Below are positions 1 to 8,976 of a DNA stretch of 12,760 nucleotides, piece by piece (within the stretch, counting starts at the first letter, position 1; each line of letters opens with the position of its first letter). This DNA is from Scytonema sp. UIC 10036 (lineage in GTDB: Bacteria > Cyanobacteriota > Cyanobacteriia > Cyanobacteriales > Nostocaceae). The stretch spans positions 1-12,760 of the forward strand of contig NZ_WJFC01000292.1 of the NCBI RefSeq assembly GCF_009725235.1, in the 5' to 3' direction. Both the position numbers and the translations under genes were made by a program. Below the pieces are notes generated by a model. It was not told the DNA's origin. It saw only the letters and a program-made list of their open reading frames with translations, and did not search any database.

Positions 1-134
1 AATAGGAAATTTAGTTCCCTGGATTTACCCCCCTTAATCCCCCCTTATTAAGGGGGAAATAGGAAATTTAGTTCCCTGGATTTACCCCCCTTAATCCCCC
101 CTTATTAAGGGGGAAATAGGAAATTTAGTTCCCT
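1..134. repeat. 57-bp tandem repeat, about 2.3 copies
   Basis: Copies begin at 1, 58 and 115, and the third stops after 20 bases. The first two are identical. Each full copy holds a 10-bp inverted repeat, CCCCCTTAAT with ATTAAGGGGG (29-38 with 47-56, then 86-95 with 104-113), around a C-rich loop. C-rich hairpin repeats of this kind are scattered between genes in filamentous cyanobacteria. It lies just past the stop codon of the TPR-CHAT gene, so transcripts of that gene would run into the hairpins. The repeat may continue to the left of the window. Confidence 0.9.
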
Positions 135-153
135 CCCCTTTACAAGGGGAGGG
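131..153 (-). terminator. Candidate hairpin terminator of the TPR-CHAT gene
   Basis: A perfect 10-bp stem, CCCTCCCCTT with AAGGGGAGGG, closes a 3-base loop and begins 29 bases past the stop codon of the gene at 183-3980. On the minus strand the stem is not followed by a clear run of T, so it does not fit the classic intrinsic terminator. It could instead be a dispersed repeat that stabilises the 3' end. Confidence 0.4.
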
Positions 154-182
154 TTAGGGTGGGGTAAATCAAACTCACGCAA

Positions 183-3100
183 TCAAGAACAAAATTTACC
201 TGATATTGTAAATGCAGCCCAGTAGAAAGGGTGCTCGTAAAGCTTGCTATCAGGTGGCAATTTACTGCTTCTATATAACTCAGTTGCTAAATTAGCTCTA
301 ATCGTAGTTCCTTCCCGATCCAATGTATTCAGTGTTTCTTCATACCACTTTTTCAGTTCTCCGGCTGTCACATTCCTAAGCCATTCTGTTGCTTCTAACA
401 ATGCCGTTGCGACTGGTATGTCGCTTATGAGTCTTCGATAAAACTCTATCATCACTAAAGCAGTAGCTGATGATTCTACAGTCCAAAGAGTGCTGACTAC
501 GTAATCAACTCCTTGGTTTAACAAAGTGTTGACTAAACCTACATACTCAGTGGTAATCATTGAATTACCAGCCATTACTATTTCACAAGTAGAAAGGGTC
601 AACAAATTATATTTTGCAATATTCTTTTGACAAATTTCTTCTATTGTTAACCTGTCTTCACCTGCTAAAAATAATTCTGACTCTTGAGGCTGATTGAAAT
701 TATCAGTCACATATCCAGTAAAATGAAATACATTGTAATCACCAGTCAAAGCTTTTTCTACTTGTTTTTTAGTTGCTTGCAAACCTTGAATGCATTTACT
801 GCGATGAAACATCCGCTCGATCGCTTCCGATTCAAGTTTAGCAAATGCAAGGGCTGTAGGATTTGCGCTATCTGGATTTTCCACACTTAAAATTGGTAGA
901 CTTTGTACTCGCCATAGAGGTTGCGATTTCAAAGACAATCCTACTTGCACGCTAGGCAAATATGTCAGCGTAAAATTCGATTGTGTTGGCTGTTGGAACT
1001 TTTCTAAAGGAGAAGAAAGCTGAAAAAGAGCGTGAAGGGGAAATCTGTGTAAGTCCCGATGGGGAATAAGAATAAGATGGGTAATATCTTCCAACTCATT
1101 AATCACAGCAGAGATATTTAGGATACTTTTTAGCTTGAACAATCTCTGTTCCATAGCTGCTAGCCAAGAGTGATGGCTTTCATTTTGTGTATCGGGATTT
1201 GGATTGCGATATTCATGCTCGTGGCGATTCCAATCTTCCAACCAATCCTCAAACTCAACTAAACGGTTTATTGCTTCGGGTAAAGGCATTTCTTCAGTCG
1301 CCTCTACATTCAGTACGGGTGTAAAAACGGGTATTGGTTCTGGGGATTTATATTTAATGATAAAAGTTCGTAGGGTACAAGGGCTAATATGCCAGTAAAT
1401 AATAGCAGTTGTTGGGTTGAGAAGGTCGTGAATCGAACGATAGCTAGGCGAAACAATTTCCTCTTTCCATCCAGAAATCAGCCAAGTTATGCAAGCATTT
1501 TTGTGGTATTCAGCAAGTTCTAAAGATTGTGCAATCTCACCAAACTGTATAGCTATATCAATTGCTAATTGCCAAAAACCTATATTTCTAAGACCTAGCT
1601 GTTTTTTACTTTCATCAGAACGGCTTGGTTCATTTAAATATCCTTGTAGTAATGCTATAGCGTATTGATTAAATTCTTCTGCCTCAGACGGTTGTTCTAG
1701 TGCTATGTATGTTTTGACTATGTTTTGCACAACCTCTAAATGCAATTGAGGAAAATCATCTGCTGTTAAGGTTTTTAAGGCGCGATCGTATTCAATAATA
1801 GCTTGTTGCCAATAAGAACGGGGTACTGTATCTCTCCGCCCTTTCTCATAATGAGCATTCCCCAGTGCTAAATGCAGTCTACCCCAACCTTCGGCGTGGG
1901 TGGATTGCAAAACATATTTCAGCCCTTCTTGATAGCTTGCTAATTTCCCTTCATATCCACGCGTGTACAAAGAAGGATTTGCTGCTGCTATGTTAGTTGG
2001 AATTGTGCGAGAGTCATTCTGAACTGCACCTCCCGCAGCTGCACCACGACCAATCCAAGCTTCCCAATAATCAATCTTAATTTCTAAAGCGCGATCGTAA
2101 GAGGCGATCGCTTCTTCAAATTTCCCTGTATAAAATAGTGCGACAGCGCGGTTATACCAAGCCAGATAAAAGCTGGGGTTGATTTCTACAGCTTTATCAT
2201 AGGATGCTATGGCATCTTCACGGCGTTCCAAGTTTTCCAAAGCGACAGCACAGTTAAACCAAGCTAAGTAAAAGTCGGGTTGAATTTCTAAGGCTTGTTC
2301 CCAAGATGAAATGGCTTCATCCCAGTGTCCCATACTTGCTAGGACAACTCCTTTGTCAATCCAAACTTCATAGGCATCTGGTTTCAGTTCTGTGGCTCGG
2401 TTATAAGATACAATTGCTTGTTCTTTTTCCCCTAATTTTTCCAATGCACTCCCTAAGGCATACCATGCATCGGAAAAATCTGGTTGAATATCAGTTGCTT
2501 GCTCTAAACTGGCAACTGCATCTTCATAGCGCTCTAAATTAGACAGTTCTATACCCCTGTTGTACCAAGCTTCATAAAAATCTGGTTGAATTTCTAGCGC
2601 TCTATCGTAAGAAGCGATCGCATCATTTCTTCGTTCCCCGTAAGCGAGTGCAATTCCTCGATAATACCAATTTTCCTGGTCTTCTGGTTGCAACACTAGG
2701 GCTTGGTCGAAACTGGCAACGGCTTCTGTTTGATACCCTAACTTTAGCAATGCAGCACCTCGACTCGACCAAGCTTCTGGATAATCTAACTTAATTTCTA
2801 TAGCTTTGTCGAAGCTAGCGATCGCGTCCTCATATTGTCCCGTCTCACCCAAAATTCCGCCTCGGTAATACCAGCATTTGTAAAAGTCTGGTTTCAATGC
2901 GATGGCGCGATCGTAAGATGCAAGTGCTTCAGTAAAATACTTTAGGTAAAAAAGTGTCAACCCCCTGTTAAACCAATATTCATGGGAGGTTGGGTTAATT
3001 TCAATCGCCTTGTTGTAATATATAATGGCTTCCGATAGATTACCAGCCTTTGCTGCGGTCAGTCCCTCGTAAAACAATGCTTGTGCCCTTTCCTCAGTCA

Positions 3101-3980
3101 AATACAATTGTTCGTTTAGTAAATTTGTATTAGCTGATGGTTCAGTGGACTGAATTCCCAAATCGCTAGCCAGTTGCTGTACTAAATTCGTACTTTGCTC
3201 TAACCTTACCAACAACTCATCCAGTGTCACTGCTACAGTTGACTGCAATGGCTCATCTTCCGATTGCTCCATTGAAGTTGTTTGTTGGTTTTGCTCCAAC
3301 CATACCTGTTCCCCTCCATTCGGTGTCGTTTGATAATTGGTGGGTGTAATTTTTGTATTCGGTTTTGTGAACTCCCACACTAGATCGTTGGCATTGCTTG
3401 TTGGTTTTTGCGGTGTAAAATTTGATGTATCTAGGGGTGTTCTTGTTTCCGCGTGTTGCGTAGAATTATTATCTAAATGTTCTTCTTGCGAATTCTTGAC
3501 AAATTCTTCTATGGGAGTCAAACGAGCTGTGGCGATCGTAGTTTCGGTATCTTGTCTGTCCGTATTCCAGTACGGATTTCCTAAATTACGTGTTAATACC
3601 CGTATTCCGATATCATAGGAAAGCTCTCCAATTGTGCCAATCCCAAGTTCTCCGAGTTGCACCATCCGTTCTGCTAGCTGATTGTTTGGTGCAGCCGAGG
3701 TTAAAAGCCGCTCTCCAAAATCCAACAACCAATCTATCCAGCGTTCAAGAGAAATCCGATTTTCCATCCTCTGGAGATACTTGATTGCCCATAGCTGTCC
3801 TCTTGCTTGATAGACACCTTCTAAGAGCTGGGTAAACAAAAATTCCAAATCCGCGTCAGTGAGTTCGGGTAGCGGTTGCAGTACTGTCTTTTCCCCCGTT
3901 GGTTGAGTAGAACGAGTCTGCTTCTTACCAAAGGGATATTTGAAAATTTTGTTAAACCATCTTATTAGCCACTTGAGCAT
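183..3980 (-). CDS. TPR-CHAT protein (caspase-like, probable signalling or cell-death effector)
   Basis: This 1265-residue protein has four parts. Residues 1-20 form a basic, aromatic amphipathic stretch. Residues about 36-140 form a helical module shared with the small protein encoded just upstream. After a polar Ser/Thr/Gln-rich linker come about ten 34-residue TPRs (about 300-639) with the usual W/Y, G, A and P positions, followed by further helical repeats to about 780. Residues about 960-1265 form a C-terminal CHAT domain. CHAT domains are caspase-fold (clan CD) peptidase domains that use a His-Cys pair. The Cys is present (Cys1132 in LSTCE), and the domain ends in the typical HPFYWAAF. 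The usual HFxGHG motif reads HFTGYV, so Tyr1090 stands where the catalytic His is expected. Protease activity is therefore uncertain. The start matches the paralogue residue for residue (IF at positions 12-13 in both) and has a weak AAGAG ribosome site. The role is inferred from family. No CRISPR genes are nearby. Confidence 0.9.
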   Translation of the reverse strand: MLKWLIRWFNKIFKYPFGKKQTRSTQPTGEKTVLQPLPELTDADLEFLFTQLLEGVYQARGQLWAIKYLQRMENRISLERWIDWLLDFGERLLTSAAPNNQLAERMVQLGELGIGTIGELSYDIGIRVLTRNLGNPYWNTDRQDTETTIATARLTPIEEFVKNSQEEHLDNNSTQHAETRTPLDTSNFTPQKPTSNANDLVWEFTKPNTKITPTNYQTTPNGGEQVWLEQNQQTTSMEQSEDEPLQSTVAVTLDELLVRLEQSTNLVQQLASDLGIQSTEPSANTNLLNEQLYLTEERAQALFYEGLTAAKAGNLSEAIIYYNKAIEINPTSHEYWFNRGLTLFYLKYFTEALASYDRAIALKPDFYKCWYYRGGILGETGQYEDAIASFDKAIEIKLDYPEAWSSRGAALLKLGYQTEAVASFDQALVLQPEDQENWYYRGIALAYGERRNDAIASYDRALEIQPDFYEAWYNRGIELSNLERYEDAVASLEQATDIQPDFSDAWYALGSALEKLGEKEQAIVSYNRATELKPDAYEVWIDKGVVLASMGHWDEAISSWEQALEIQPDFYLAWFNCAVALENLERREDAIASYDKAVEINPSFYLAWYNRAVALFYTGKFEEAIASYDRALEIKIDYWEAWIGRGAAAGGAVQNDSRTIPTNIAAANPSLYTRGYEGKLASYQEGLKYVLQSTHAEGWGRLHLALGNAHYEKGRRDTVPRSYWQQAIIEYDRALKTLTADDFPQLHLEVVQNIVKTYIALEQPSEAEEFNQYAIALLQGYLNEPSRSDESKKQLGLRNIGFWQLAIDIAIQFGEIAQSLELAEYHKNACITWLISGWKEEIVSPSYRSIHDLLNPTTAIIYWHISPCTLRTFIIKYKSPEPIPVFTPVLNVEATEEMPLPEAINRLVEFEDWLEDWNRHEHEYRNPNPDTQNESHHSWLAAMEQRLFKLKSILNISAVINELEDITHLILIPHRDLHRFPLHALFQLSSPLEKFQQPTQSNFTLTYLPSVQVGLSLKSQPLWRVQSLPILSVENPDSANPTALAFAKLESEAIERMFHRSKCIQGLQATKKQVEKALTGDYNVFHFTGYVTDNFNQPQESELFLAGEDRLTIEEICQKNIAKYNLLTLSTCEIVMAGNSMITTEYVGLVNTLLNQGVDYVVSTLWTVESSATALVMIEFYRRLISDIPVATALLEATEWLRNVTAGELKKWYEETLNTLDREGTTIRANLATELYRSSKLPPDSKLYEHPFYWAAFTISGKFCS

Positions 3981-4082
3981 TTCGGGGACTCTTGGATGTT
4001 AATCATTACAAACGCAGTGTTAAAAGAGTTCTCAGTTAAGTAAAAAATTGTTGAACTTCCATAAATTTTTAGCGTTTTTTTG

Positions 4083-4104
4083 CATACTAACCAGTACTAG
4101 TATG
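4083..4104. promoter_or_regulatory. Inverted repeat, possible operator upstream of the TPR-CHAT gene
   Basis: CATACTA and TAGTATG form a perfect 7-bp dyad around 8 bases, about 100 bases before the start codon at 3980. Size and position would suit a binding site for a dimeric regulator, or part of a transcript leader hairpin. No motif family is recognised. Confidence 0.35.
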
Positions 4105-4251
4105 GCATGACGTAAATAGACTACCCTTGAAAAATCCGGAAAAACTTGTCTTACAAGCTTTTGCGCCTTCTGCCCTCTACCTTCTGAGTTTTGCCGACCT
4201 ATGCTAGCAGTTCAATCCTTCGTTGTTAAAGCCCTACCACGAGCATACAAT

Positions 4252-4273
4252 ATTATGTCATTTTGGACATAAT
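4252..4273. promoter_or_regulatory. Inverted repeat, possible operator or leader hairpin
   Basis: ATTATGTC and GACATAAT form a perfect 8-bp dyad with a 6-base loop. It lies about 100 bases past the stop of the small gene and about 270 bases before the start of the TPR-CHAT gene. It is AT-rich and has no following T run in the direction of transcription, so an operator is more likely than a terminator. The regulator is unknown. Confidence 0.35.
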
Positions 4274-4371
4274 TCTTGTTAAGAAAGCAACAAATGTGTT
4301 GTTTTTTACGATCCTGGTGTTGCTCTTTGTCAGATACTGCATCGGTTGTTGTCAGGAGGTTTGGTATGAAA

Positions 4372-5064
4372 TTACGCTTCTGCTTGATTTGTATTAGATT
4401 GAGAGGACGCCTGAAATTGATTTAACAATTCTTGGATAATCATCTCTGGATCGTCTGTTTGAGTTCCTAATTGCTGGGCAATTTGTTGACGGAGATTTTC
4501 ATCTTGTTGTAACATTTCTAGCAGTTGGTCTATTGTCACAGCTTGATATTCACCTTCAGGTAAATTTTCTCCAGCCTCAGAAACTACCTCATGTTCCCTT
4601 AAGGTTTGAGTCGATTCTGAAAAATTTTGGCTAACAGCATCGAGACCATCATATTCCCATATTGGCTCGCCGGAGTTGCGCCTTAACAAATTCATGCCAA
4701 TCTCATAAGCAACATCTCCAACGGTTCCAACTTCTAACTCGCCTAGTTGTACCATTCGGGAAGCTAATTCGTTGTTAGGTGAAGGTGATGCTAGCAGTTT
4801 CTCACCAAAGCGTTGTAACCACTCCACCCAACGTTCAGTTGGAACACGGTGTTCAATATTATGCAGCCATTTCTGCGCCCAAGCTTGCCCTCGTGCTTGA
4901 TGGACACCTTCAAGTAGCTGAGTAAAGAGAAATTCCAAGTCTGTATCTGTTAGGGGTGGAGGTGGCTGTTGTTGAGCATGAGTCTCTACTTCGGCTGGTG
5001 TGTGTCTCCCGCCAAATAAGCGTTGAAATATTTTTTTGAAGAACTGAACTAGCCGATTGAACAT
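4372..5064 (-). CDS. Short paralogue of the TPR-CHAT N-terminal module
   Basis: This 230-residue protein matches the first 290 or so residues of the TPR-CHAT protein. It has an amphipathic basic start (MFNRLVQFFKKIF aligned with MLKWLIRWFNKIF), then the core module with TDxDLEFLFTQLLEGVxQARGQ, ERW, PNNxLAxRMVQLGELxxGT and YxIG motifs, then a polar linker and a C-terminal helix (AVTIDQLLEML against AVTLDELLVRL). It has no TPRs and no CHAT domain. I chose the ATG at 5064 because it aligns exactly with the paralogue's start. A GTG three codons upstream (5073) keeps the frame and would add three residues, with no better ribosome site. The gene is first in a same-strand pair with the CHAT gene. 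An adaptor, decoy or inhibitor that pairs through the shared module is plausible, but this is inference. The module has no name that I recognise. Confidence 0.85.
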   Translation of the reverse strand: MFNRLVQFFKKIFQRLFGGRHTPAEVETHAQQQPPPPLTDTDLEFLFTQLLEGVHQARGQAWAQKWLHNIEHRVPTERWVEWLQRFGEKLLASPSPNNELASRMVQLGELEVGTVGDVAYEIGMNLLRRNSGEPIWEYDGLDAVSQNFSESTQTLREHEVVSEAGENLPEGEYQAVTIDQLLEMLQQDENLRQQIAQQLGTQTDDPEMIIQELLNQFQASSQSNTNQAEA

Positions 5065-5073
5065 CTCCCGCAC

Positions 5074-5221
5074 CCATAAGTGTTGGTGGTTACCCTAAGA
5101 TTGTAGCGATGTATGGAGAAAGCAGCTACGCGTTTACAAGCTGAACACATAGATGCTGACTCGTTTAATAACGATATTCATTTAATAACCACTCTCCATT
5201 ACTCAATGCCCATTTGCCAAC
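5074..5221 (-). promoter_or_regulatory. Upstream region of the CHAT-locus gene pair
   Basis: This spacer lies between the small gene and the G-rich array and should hold the promoter of the pair. On the minus strand TTGAGT (5206-5201) lies 16 bases from TAAATG, a weak -35/-10 possibility. Nothing else stands out. dnaX would be transcribed the other way from beyond the array, so the whole 5065-5539 stretch is a divergent intergenic region. Confidence 0.3.
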
Positions 5222-5291
5222 TAGGGTAGGGGTAGGGGTAGGGGTAGGGGTAGGGGTAGGGGAGGGTAGGGTAGGGTAGGGTAGGGTAGGG
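5222..5291. repeat. Telomere-like G-rich tandem array
   Basis: The array runs TAGGG, then six TAGGGG units (5227-5262), an AGGG break, then five TAGGG units (5267-5291). Twelve regularly spaced runs of three or four G on one strand could form G-quadruplexes. It lies in the divergent region between the small CHAT-locus gene and dnaX. It sits directly beside the point where sequence quality drops, and such arrays commonly break assemblies. Confidence 0.95.
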
Positions 5292-5906
5292 AAATGTAAG
5301 TGGTTATCTGATGAACAACATTACAGGTTTTTTTTTCAATTCACAGCAATATGGTATAAGTGTACTATTATAAGTCAAACTTTTTGCATAATTTGAGTTT
5401 ATACATTTAAATGTTGTGACGGCTTTACGAAACCTCAATTGAGAGTGCGTAATACAGTAAGGCTGTAAATAAATTTGCCATCCAAACTAAGATGGGTTTT
5501 ACTCGTCTTAATTAACAAACAAGGCAGAATTGCAAATCCATGTCCTACGAACCGCTGCACCATAAGTATCGCCAAAAGTTTTGCTGATTGGTAGGGCAAA
5601 AGCGATCGCACCACCCTGACCAACGCCATTCGTGCAGCTAAATTGCCCCTGCTTATTTGTTTACGGACCTAGAGGGACTGGAAAACTTCCAGCGCCGGAT
5701 TTTAGCAAAATCTCTCAATTGTCTCAAAATGACAACCCACAGCCGAACCTTGTGGGTCTGCGATACTTGTCAAGGAATTACCAAAGGTACTTTGACGTAA
5801 TCGAAATCGACGCCGCTAGCAACACTGGTGTCGAAAATGTCAGAGATATGATAGAAAAGGCACAATTCGCTCAGTCAGTGCGTTATAAGTTACGTTGTAG
5901 ATTGAA

Positions 5907-6294
5907 TGTTTAACTGGAGATTCTTAGTTCTAATAATGAGGGTCATGTTAGAATTGATAGCCCAACAGTAAAGGCAAGCAGTTCAAGTACAACGAATCAT
6001 CAGGAAACTGGAATTAGAAAGTTTCAGGTTAGATCGGGTGAACGCCAAACGTTTTAAAAACAAACAAATCGTGAAATTAGATGACTGACAATCATAATTA
6101 GGTGACCAAGGATGATAGCAGCAATAGACATAAAAGAAGGAATGAAGATATGTCCCCTGGAATGTGATGCAGTCTCTCTCATTGACAATTTTACTTTAGA
6201 AACGGTCGAATATGTTCGCCTCGCTGGGGTTAGCGCGTCTATACATAGAAGTGGCGGATAACCACAATTCGTAGCTATGATTGTCCGCCATAAC
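5907..6294 (+). other. DnaX mini-intein, damaged copy
   Basis: This is the left-arm counterpart of the intein at 11698-12117. The Cys1 codon (5907-5909) and the terminal His-Asn region (to about 6294) can be recognised, but it is about 30 bases shorter through scattered losses and is out of frame throughout. It gives no independent evidence of a second, evolved intein. Confidence 0.75.
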
Positions 6295-7018
6295 TCATAT
6301 GCTCAGTACCAGGCGTTTAATGCGCTACTTAAAACACTAGAAGAACCACCGAAACACGTTGTCTTTGTCTCGCAACAACGATCACAACGGTACTACAAAC
6401 AATCATTCCGGTGTCAACGTTTGACTTTCGAGAATCAATTAGAGGCGATGGGAAGCATTTGAACCATATCGCCTATCAAGAAAAAATTATATTTCTCAGA
6501 TCTGTCACTCTAATAGCTCAAATTCCAAGGAGGCTTCGGACGCAGAAAGTCTTAGCCAGTTAAGCTTATTAACTGGTAAATCACCCCCGAACGAGTTTGG
6601 GATTTGGTCGTTCGTGAGCGAATGGATTTGCTATATTTGCTGAATGCGATCGCATCCAACACCCCGAAGCCGTTCTAGATTAACACGTAAATTTAGATCG
6701 AGTCGAGAACCTTAATTATTCTCCAAAACCTTGCTGCATTTTACGAGATTTACTGATTGCCAAAACAGCACAAATCGCGACGATCTAGTAACTGTACCTT
6801 CAAACTTGGCAAGCACTGATTGATTTTGCCAAGAATTTGAGATAGGAACAATTTGGCAGGACAGCAACTCTTGCGAACCACTGAAGTACAACTAAAAAAC
6901 ACTACCCAACCACGTTTGTGTTAGAGGTAACATACTAGGACTGTTACCCTCGCAATCTTGGACTCAACAAATAGCTCAACAAAACGGTAGAGGATATACC
7001 CGCTGCCAGAAATACACA

Positions 7019-7150
7019 CCCCTTCATCTCCCCCATCTCCATCTCCCCCATCTCCCCTCTCCTCATCTCCATTCTCCCTCCCCATCTCCCCATTCCCCCT
7101 CCCCCATCTCCCATCTCCCCTCCCTCCATCTCCCCCTCCCCCTCCTCTTC
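7019..7150 (+). repeat. Low-complexity CCCCATCT tract (DnaX linker, left copy)
   Basis: This is an imperfect array of CCCCATCTCC-like units on the plus strand, inside the damaged dnaX. It encodes the Pro/Ser/Ile-rich linker between the clamp-loader domains and the C-terminal domain. It differs from the right-arm copy in unit number and order, as expected where reads are hard to align. Confidence 0.7.
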
Positions 7151-7780
7151 TAGAACCCCAGGCAGTAGAAGAGACAGGTTCGATTCAATCAAATTTGGCA
7201 GCAAGTTCTTGCGAATCTTCACCAATTTCAGAGAGAGATATTGCGTCAAATGTGCATCTCATTGAATTTGATGAACTTTGGCACTGTTGCATTAAACAGC
7301 ATGGTATCAGAAATACAAGGAGATGAGAGAAAATAGCAGCAGCATTTAAGTAATTTTAACACAGATGTTCAGTTAACTTAGAAATAGCAACTTCCTCAAC
7401 TTCTACCCATCAAACTTCCTCTTCTTCAAAAAGCAAACTGCATCCCCTCCTCCTCCTGTCAGTCAAGCATACCCCCCACTTTCCATCTCCCCGCACCACG
7501 CAAACTTTTGTACCAGATGCGCACCTCCCCAAGAATTCACAAAAAAACCGACTCCAAAAACGAATCGGTGACAAATGCTAAAACAGCACAAAAAACCTCC
7601 ACTCAAGCCCCAAATCACCCCCAGTTCTACAACAAATTGGGAAACTGACGAAGGAGCAATTGCTGTCAACGCTTAGCGCAATTTTTGATGGAGAAGTTAT
7701 TAGATTGACAGATGATACGAATCACCGATTCTGGCACTGTATTCATGGATGATGAATCAGAAAATGATGATGAGTTTTAG

Positions 7781-7890
7781 GAATTGGTGGTGGTTAGTGG
7801 TTATGGTTGGTGGAGTGGTAGTGGTTAGTGTTGGTGTTGTGTTAGTGGTTGTGTTGCAACAACTACTAACTACTAACACCAACACTAACA
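7781..7890. repeat. TTAGTGG-type repeat between convergent genes (left copy)
   Basis: The region between the dnaX stop and the glycosyltransferase stop is built from GGTTAGTGG and GTTGGTGTT units on one side of TTGCAAC and their complements (ACTAACACC) on the other. It can fold into a long imperfect hairpin. Placed between convergent genes, it may end transcription from both sides. It resembles the short tandemly repeated repeats of cyanobacteria. Confidence 0.7.
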
Positions 7891-8976
7891 CTAACTCTTC
7901 CCTTGATGTACCGTTTTCACCCATTTCAAACGCTTTGGCCGTACTGACATGCGGCAGTGGCACACTCATGACACTATCCAATAAATATACAGTGTGCCGC
8001 GTAGGTCTCAAGCATAGTAGAAGAGTTGTAGAAATTTTAATTCCTTGTCTTTACGTATGCGCCTTAAACCACGAAATCCCTGTTATTGACATCGTTCTGT
8101 TAAGCCAGTTACAGGACTTAAAATTGGTGTCGATGACGTACTATTGCCATAATATATTGGTACTGCTGCTGTAGTAATATGTACTGTAGTTATCATATCA
8201 CAGTAAATCCCAGTTTTACGTGTTCCCATACGGTTCTGAGAATGAGATCCCAGTAATCACCGTTGGTATCCACCTTCTGCCACCGATTGCGCTGATGCAA
8301 AGTGCGACCGCATTTGTGACACCTTCTTCTTCTACCGTTGGTTAAAAACACTTCAATATCCCAGTCATCAAGATGCAAGGAAAGTCAAATCTAAATCATC
8401 GGGGATTGTTTCCTCATTCCAACCACCACAACGCAGTAGGGTTCTCGCTTACAAATTGACCGTTTCCGCGCAGTTCGCCAATACACCTGTAGCATTCTTT
8501 GCTGTTGCATGTGAGCATCAAGTGCCATTTCTGCTGCTTGACCTTTTGTCCAGAATTCTCTTGGCATTGGCAATAACTTTTCTGACTTACGCACTAATTT
8601 TCTTTTTCAAATAAAGGTATGACGCGCACCAGTAAGTCTGACGACACTTGGGCATCCGCATCAAACACCGCACAATTCTCCCTTAGTCAGAGGTAAAACT
8701 GATTTAATGCTCCTGATTTACCTCACCTGCATCTGGTTCTCGCCGCAGAACCTTAAGTGTCTACTCTTGAGCTAAAGCTGCCAGTACGTCAGGTGTTTGT
8801 CAGTACTGTTATCGTCATAATCAAACTTCGTACGTTCTTCTGGTATTCTAAACTAACAGGTTTTTGATTAATCGGTCTATGACGCTTCTTCATTTTAGCT
8901 GCTACTAAAACAGATACTACAGCCAATCCCCTTTCATTTCTTCCAAACGTTTTTTGGTTGCAAAACCACTAGGATT
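7891..8976 (-). pseudogene. Family 2 glycosyltransferase, damaged partial copy (left arm)
   Basis: This is the mirror copy of the gene at 8978-10056. Read on the minus strand across frame breaks it gives DNSTD, LKVLRREPDAG, VFDADAQVSSDLLVRV, REFWTKGQAAEMALDAHMQQ, LHLDDWDIEVF and the C-terminal TVHQGKS followed by TAG (stop 7893-7891). Some parts are cleaner here than in the right arm, for example the FWTKGQAAEMALDA segment, so the arms complement each other. The 5' end is missing at the centre of the palindrome. Confidence 0.75.

Larger units (their letters stand above)
3981..4371. other. Intergenic region between the two CHAT-locus genes
   Basis: These 391 bases carry no convincing gene. 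They separate the small upstream gene from the TPR-CHAT gene, which is long for a tightly coupled operon, so the large gene may have its own promoter. It holds two short perfect inverted repeats (listed separately) and a CTTCTGCC-type short repeat remnant near 4168-4190. I could not assign -35 and -10 boxes with confidence. Confidence 0.6.
5540..7780 (+). pseudogene. dnaX: dnaX, indel-riddled copy in the left arm
   Basis: This is the same gene as the dnaX on the minus strand at 12504-10171, broken by dozens of single-base losses. For example CGCCCAAAGAG became CGCCAAAAG just after the start, and GGGAAAACTTCC in the Walker A region lost a G. Recognisable in order are the DnaX N-terminus, P-loop, zinc-binding cysteines, intein, LLKTLEEPP, the Pro/Ser linker, the C-terminal domain (REILRQMC, IAAAFK) and an acidic end (FFDGEVIRLTDD to DDEF and stop at 7778-7780). 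The left arm keeps a better C-terminal reading than the right. As written it cannot encode a protein. The defects look like uncorrected long-read errors and not natural decay, because losses hit homopolymers in coding and non-coding parts alike. Confidence 0.85.

Noticed and set aside
1..134. CRISPR array
   Set aside because: The copies are direct tandem repeats with no spacers, and no cas gene is present.
5907..6294. A split or second, diverged intein
   Set aside because: It mirrors the right-arm intein with random base losses, and both halves lie in one gene in the right order.
5632..6462. Two short plus-strand frames that resemble clamp-loader pieces
   Set aside because: They are fragments of the damaged left-arm dnaX and not separate genes.
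5540..7780. A genuine second, naturally decayed dnaX
   Set aside because: The differences are mostly single-base losses in homopolymers, equally frequent outside the genes, and the other copy is broken too. Natural decay would leave one intact copy and show more substitutions.
7749..8174. Small membrane-protein-like plus-strand reading frame, Val-rich
   Set aside because: It is a translation of the GTTAGTGG repeat and the antisense of the glycosyltransferase 3' end.
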